Assembly (NCBI GenBank): GCA_964589175.1 | Contig: CAZPRY010000057.1 | Span: forward strand, 1 to 23,800 | Length of the DNA stretch: 23,800 nucleotides | Origin: CAZPRY01 sp964589175 | GTDB taxonomy: Bacteria > Fidelibacterota > UBA2242 | Reading direction: 5' to 3' | Shown here: in pieces, positions 22,265 through 23,800 of the stretch | Position numbering within the stretch: the first letter of the stretch is position 1 | Layout: every line of letters starts with the position of its first letter | Notes under the pieces: model-generated | Database searches by the model: none | Told to the model about the DNA's origin: nothing | What the model saw: the letters and a program-made list of their open reading frames with translations, nothing else | Program-made: the position numbers and the translations under genes

Positions 22265-23674
22265 TCATCTTAGCAGCAATAATTTCTCGGTTTGCGCGAA
22301 ATCACCTGCGGACATCTTATAAAAATATACTCCGCTCGGAAGCGCGGAACCGTAGAGGAGAACCTCATATGTTCCCGGATTTTTGGATTCATTCACAAGC
22401 GTCAGGATTTCTCTGCCCAGCAAGTCAAGAAGACTGATAGAAACCAAACCTGCCTGCGAAACCGAATACCTGATACTTGTCGCCGGATTAAAAGGATTGG
22501 GGACGTTTTGATAAAGTCTGAATTCCGACGGAAAGTCGGTTTTCGAGGATTTCACACTGCTGATCATTTTTATCTCGAAACTGCGGCGAGACATGATATG
22601 CGGCGGATTTCCGTTCGGGGAAAGCCGCGCGAAGTAAAGGTATCCGGTCCGACCGGTCGTCATCTGCGAAGGCTGATCGGGACTGATCAAAGTGAAATAG
22701 GCGACTCCCGGGACATTGTTGAGCGTACACAGATAGAAATCAGGCACGTCCCAGGCAAGCCGGGGCGTATCCCAGTTTACGCCGTCTTCGGAAATTGCGA
22801 TATGGAGACCCAGGCGGCTCTGAAAAACCAGAATGTAGGCGTTGAGGTAAACATTGAAACTGACGGACGGCTGCGCGGCGTAGTTGGGATTGGTGCCTGC
22901 GGGTGGAGCAATGACCAGGGTTCCCAGTCCGCCGAGTCCGGATTGCGAAAACGACCCGTTAGCATATTTCTGCCATGTTCCGGGTTCACCGTCAGATTCG
23001 ATCGGTGCGCGGGCGAGATAGATACCGTCCGGCCGCCAGATCGGATTGCCCCGTAGCCATTCTCCGAACAGCATGTAGAGGTATTGACCGTCAGGGCTGC
23101 GGTATACGGTCGGATTGCCCAGACCCCAATCGTTGAAGTTACAGTTGTCGGGTGGCGGTATACCATAGGTGGAAAGGATTTGTCCGCGGCGCTGCCAGGT
23201 TAAGCCGTTATCGGACGAGCGCGCCAGGCCGATGGCATATTTTACAGGAGCGTAGTTAGTCGGGCAGGGATGATTCTCGGCATGGTAGATCATCAACAGA
23301 TCGTTGCCGTTATAGGCCGGAATTACGGCGTAAGCCCCGGCATAGGTGCTGTCAAATCCGCTGTCGCTGGGACCCAGAACCGTCACTGCCCGGCCGAAGG
23401 CGTCAAGCGGGTAGGGGAGAAGGTCATCAAAATTGCTACCGCGCATCAGCGTGGTCCAGCGGGAAACCGTAAACCACATCCGCAGTTCGTTGTCAATGTA
23501 GCGGTAAGAAATCGGGCCATCTGGCGTATGCACCAGTCCCCACGGATTTTCATTAGGGATTAAGACCACTTCATCATCAGATAGGACAAATTCAAAGTTC
23601 GTCTGTGAAAGCAATGCTGTCGATCCCAAAATGAGCGACAGGAGGAAAGCGGAGAGGATTGCGGCCTTTTTCAT
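22265..23674 (-). CDS. Secreted beta-propeller-like protein with type IX secretion sorting domain
   Basis: This 469-residue protein begins with a signal peptide (MKKAAILSAFLLSLILGSTA). The central region has repeated blade-like motifs: YAIGLARSSDNGLTWQRRG, NPTVYRSPDGQYLYMLFGEW, GIYLARAP, LHIAISEDGVNWDTP. The SxDNGLTW and SEDGVNW repeats are Asp-box-like elements of sialidase or five-bladed glycosidase propellers. The last 85 residues form a type A sorting domain: YQNVPNPFNPATSIRYSV, then LLDLLGREILTL and ALPSGVYFYKM, ending in TEKLLLLR. It is exported across both membranes and probably surface-attached or released. The catalytic class is not determinable; a glycoside hydrolase is possible. 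The ATG at 23674 follows AAGGAG by 11 bases; the longer frame from 23704 includes that site. Confidence 0.83.
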   Translation of the reverse strand: MKKAAILSAFLLSLILGSTALLSQTNFEFVLSDDEVVLIPNENPWGLVHTPDGPISYRYIDNELRMWFTVSRWTTLMRGSNFDDLLPYPLDAFGRAVTVLGPSDSGFDSTYAGAYAVIPAYNGNDLLMIYHAENHPCPTNYAPVKYAIGLARSSDNGLTWQRRGQILSTYGIPPPDNCNFNDWGLGNPTVYRSPDGQYLYMLFGEWLRGNPIWRPDGIYLARAPIESDGEPGTWQKYANGSFSQSGLGGLGTLVIAPPAGTNPNYAAQPSVSFNVYLNAYILVFQSRLGLHIAISEDGVNWDTPRLAWDVPDFYLCTLNNVPGVAYFTLISPDQPSQMTTGRTGYLYFARLSPNGNPPHIMSRRSFEIKMISSVKSSKTDFPSEFRLYQNVPNPFNPATSIRYSVSQAGLVSISLLDLLGREILTLVNESKNPGTYEVLLYGSALPSGVYFYKMSAGDFAQTEKLLLLR

Positions 23675-23800
23675 ACGGTAATAAACTCCTTGTCGAATAA
23701 GCAAATTGTGCGTACCGGTTTGTTTTCTATTTTGACTTGATTTCTACCTAGTGTAATGTCATTCATGATATGACGGGTATAGTCGTTTCAGTTTAATTCT

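Noticed and set aside
22292..23056. Plus-strand frame of 254 codons within the propeller gene
   Set aside because: Antisense to a gene with signal peptide, propeller repeats and sorting tail; the predicted product has no features.
1..23800. CRISPR array, tRNA, rRNA or transposase
   Set aside because: No regularly spaced direct repeats, tRNA-like cloverleaf, rRNA signature or transposase motif was seen on either strand.

Overview
The window most likely comes from an anaerobic, hydrogen-metabolising bacterium of the FCB (Fibrobacterota-Chlorobiota-Bacteroidota) assemblage or a neighbouring candidate phylum. The main clue is a secreted protein at the right end with a C-terminal sorting domain containing NVPNPFNPATSIRY, the form typical of type IX secretion substrates in Ignavibacteria, Calditrichota, KSB1 and similar lineages. 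Many putative exported proteins and lipoproteins and roughly 50% GC are compatible with this. The phylum cannot be fixed from the sequence.

Positions 1-8586 (+ strand) form a tightly packed [FeFe]-hydrogenase operon. A promoter and a near-consensus Rex operator precede rex (NADH/NAD+ sensor). Then come the NuoE-like (hydC), NuoF-like (hydB) and catalytic (hydA) subunits of a multimeric NAD(H)-linked, probably electron-bifurcating hydrogenase. These are followed by a hydrogenase-like iron-sulfur protein fused to a histidine kinase, a stand-alone receiver, and a receiver-histidine kinase. The three signalling proteins carry no recognisable DNA-binding output domain. I infer two control layers: redox control through Rex, and H2 or redox sensing through the phosphorelay.

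Positions 8587-14765 (+ strand) hold the H-cluster maturation genes: a TM1266-family small regulator, hydE, hydG, an unrecognised 107-residue protein, aspartate ammonia-lyase broken by a one-base frameshift, and hydF. A strong terminator-like hairpin ends exactly at the start codon of the TM1266-family gene and may act as an attenuator. A palindromic interspersed repeat lies between aspA and hydF. The maturases would build the 2Fe subcluster for HydA and possibly for the sensor.

Positions 14799-23674 (- strand) are accessory. They contain a PDZ-domain remnant, two related SnoaL/NTF2-like lipoproteins, a secreted protein of unknown function and an exported alpha/beta hydrolase. They also contain an unusual exported fusion of a glycosyltransferase-like region with an alkylsulfatase-type metallo-beta-lactamase, two small homologous-looking membrane proteins, a HEPN-type protein, and a secreted beta-propeller-like protein with a type IX sorting tail. 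No tRNA, rRNA, CRISPR array or transposase was seen.
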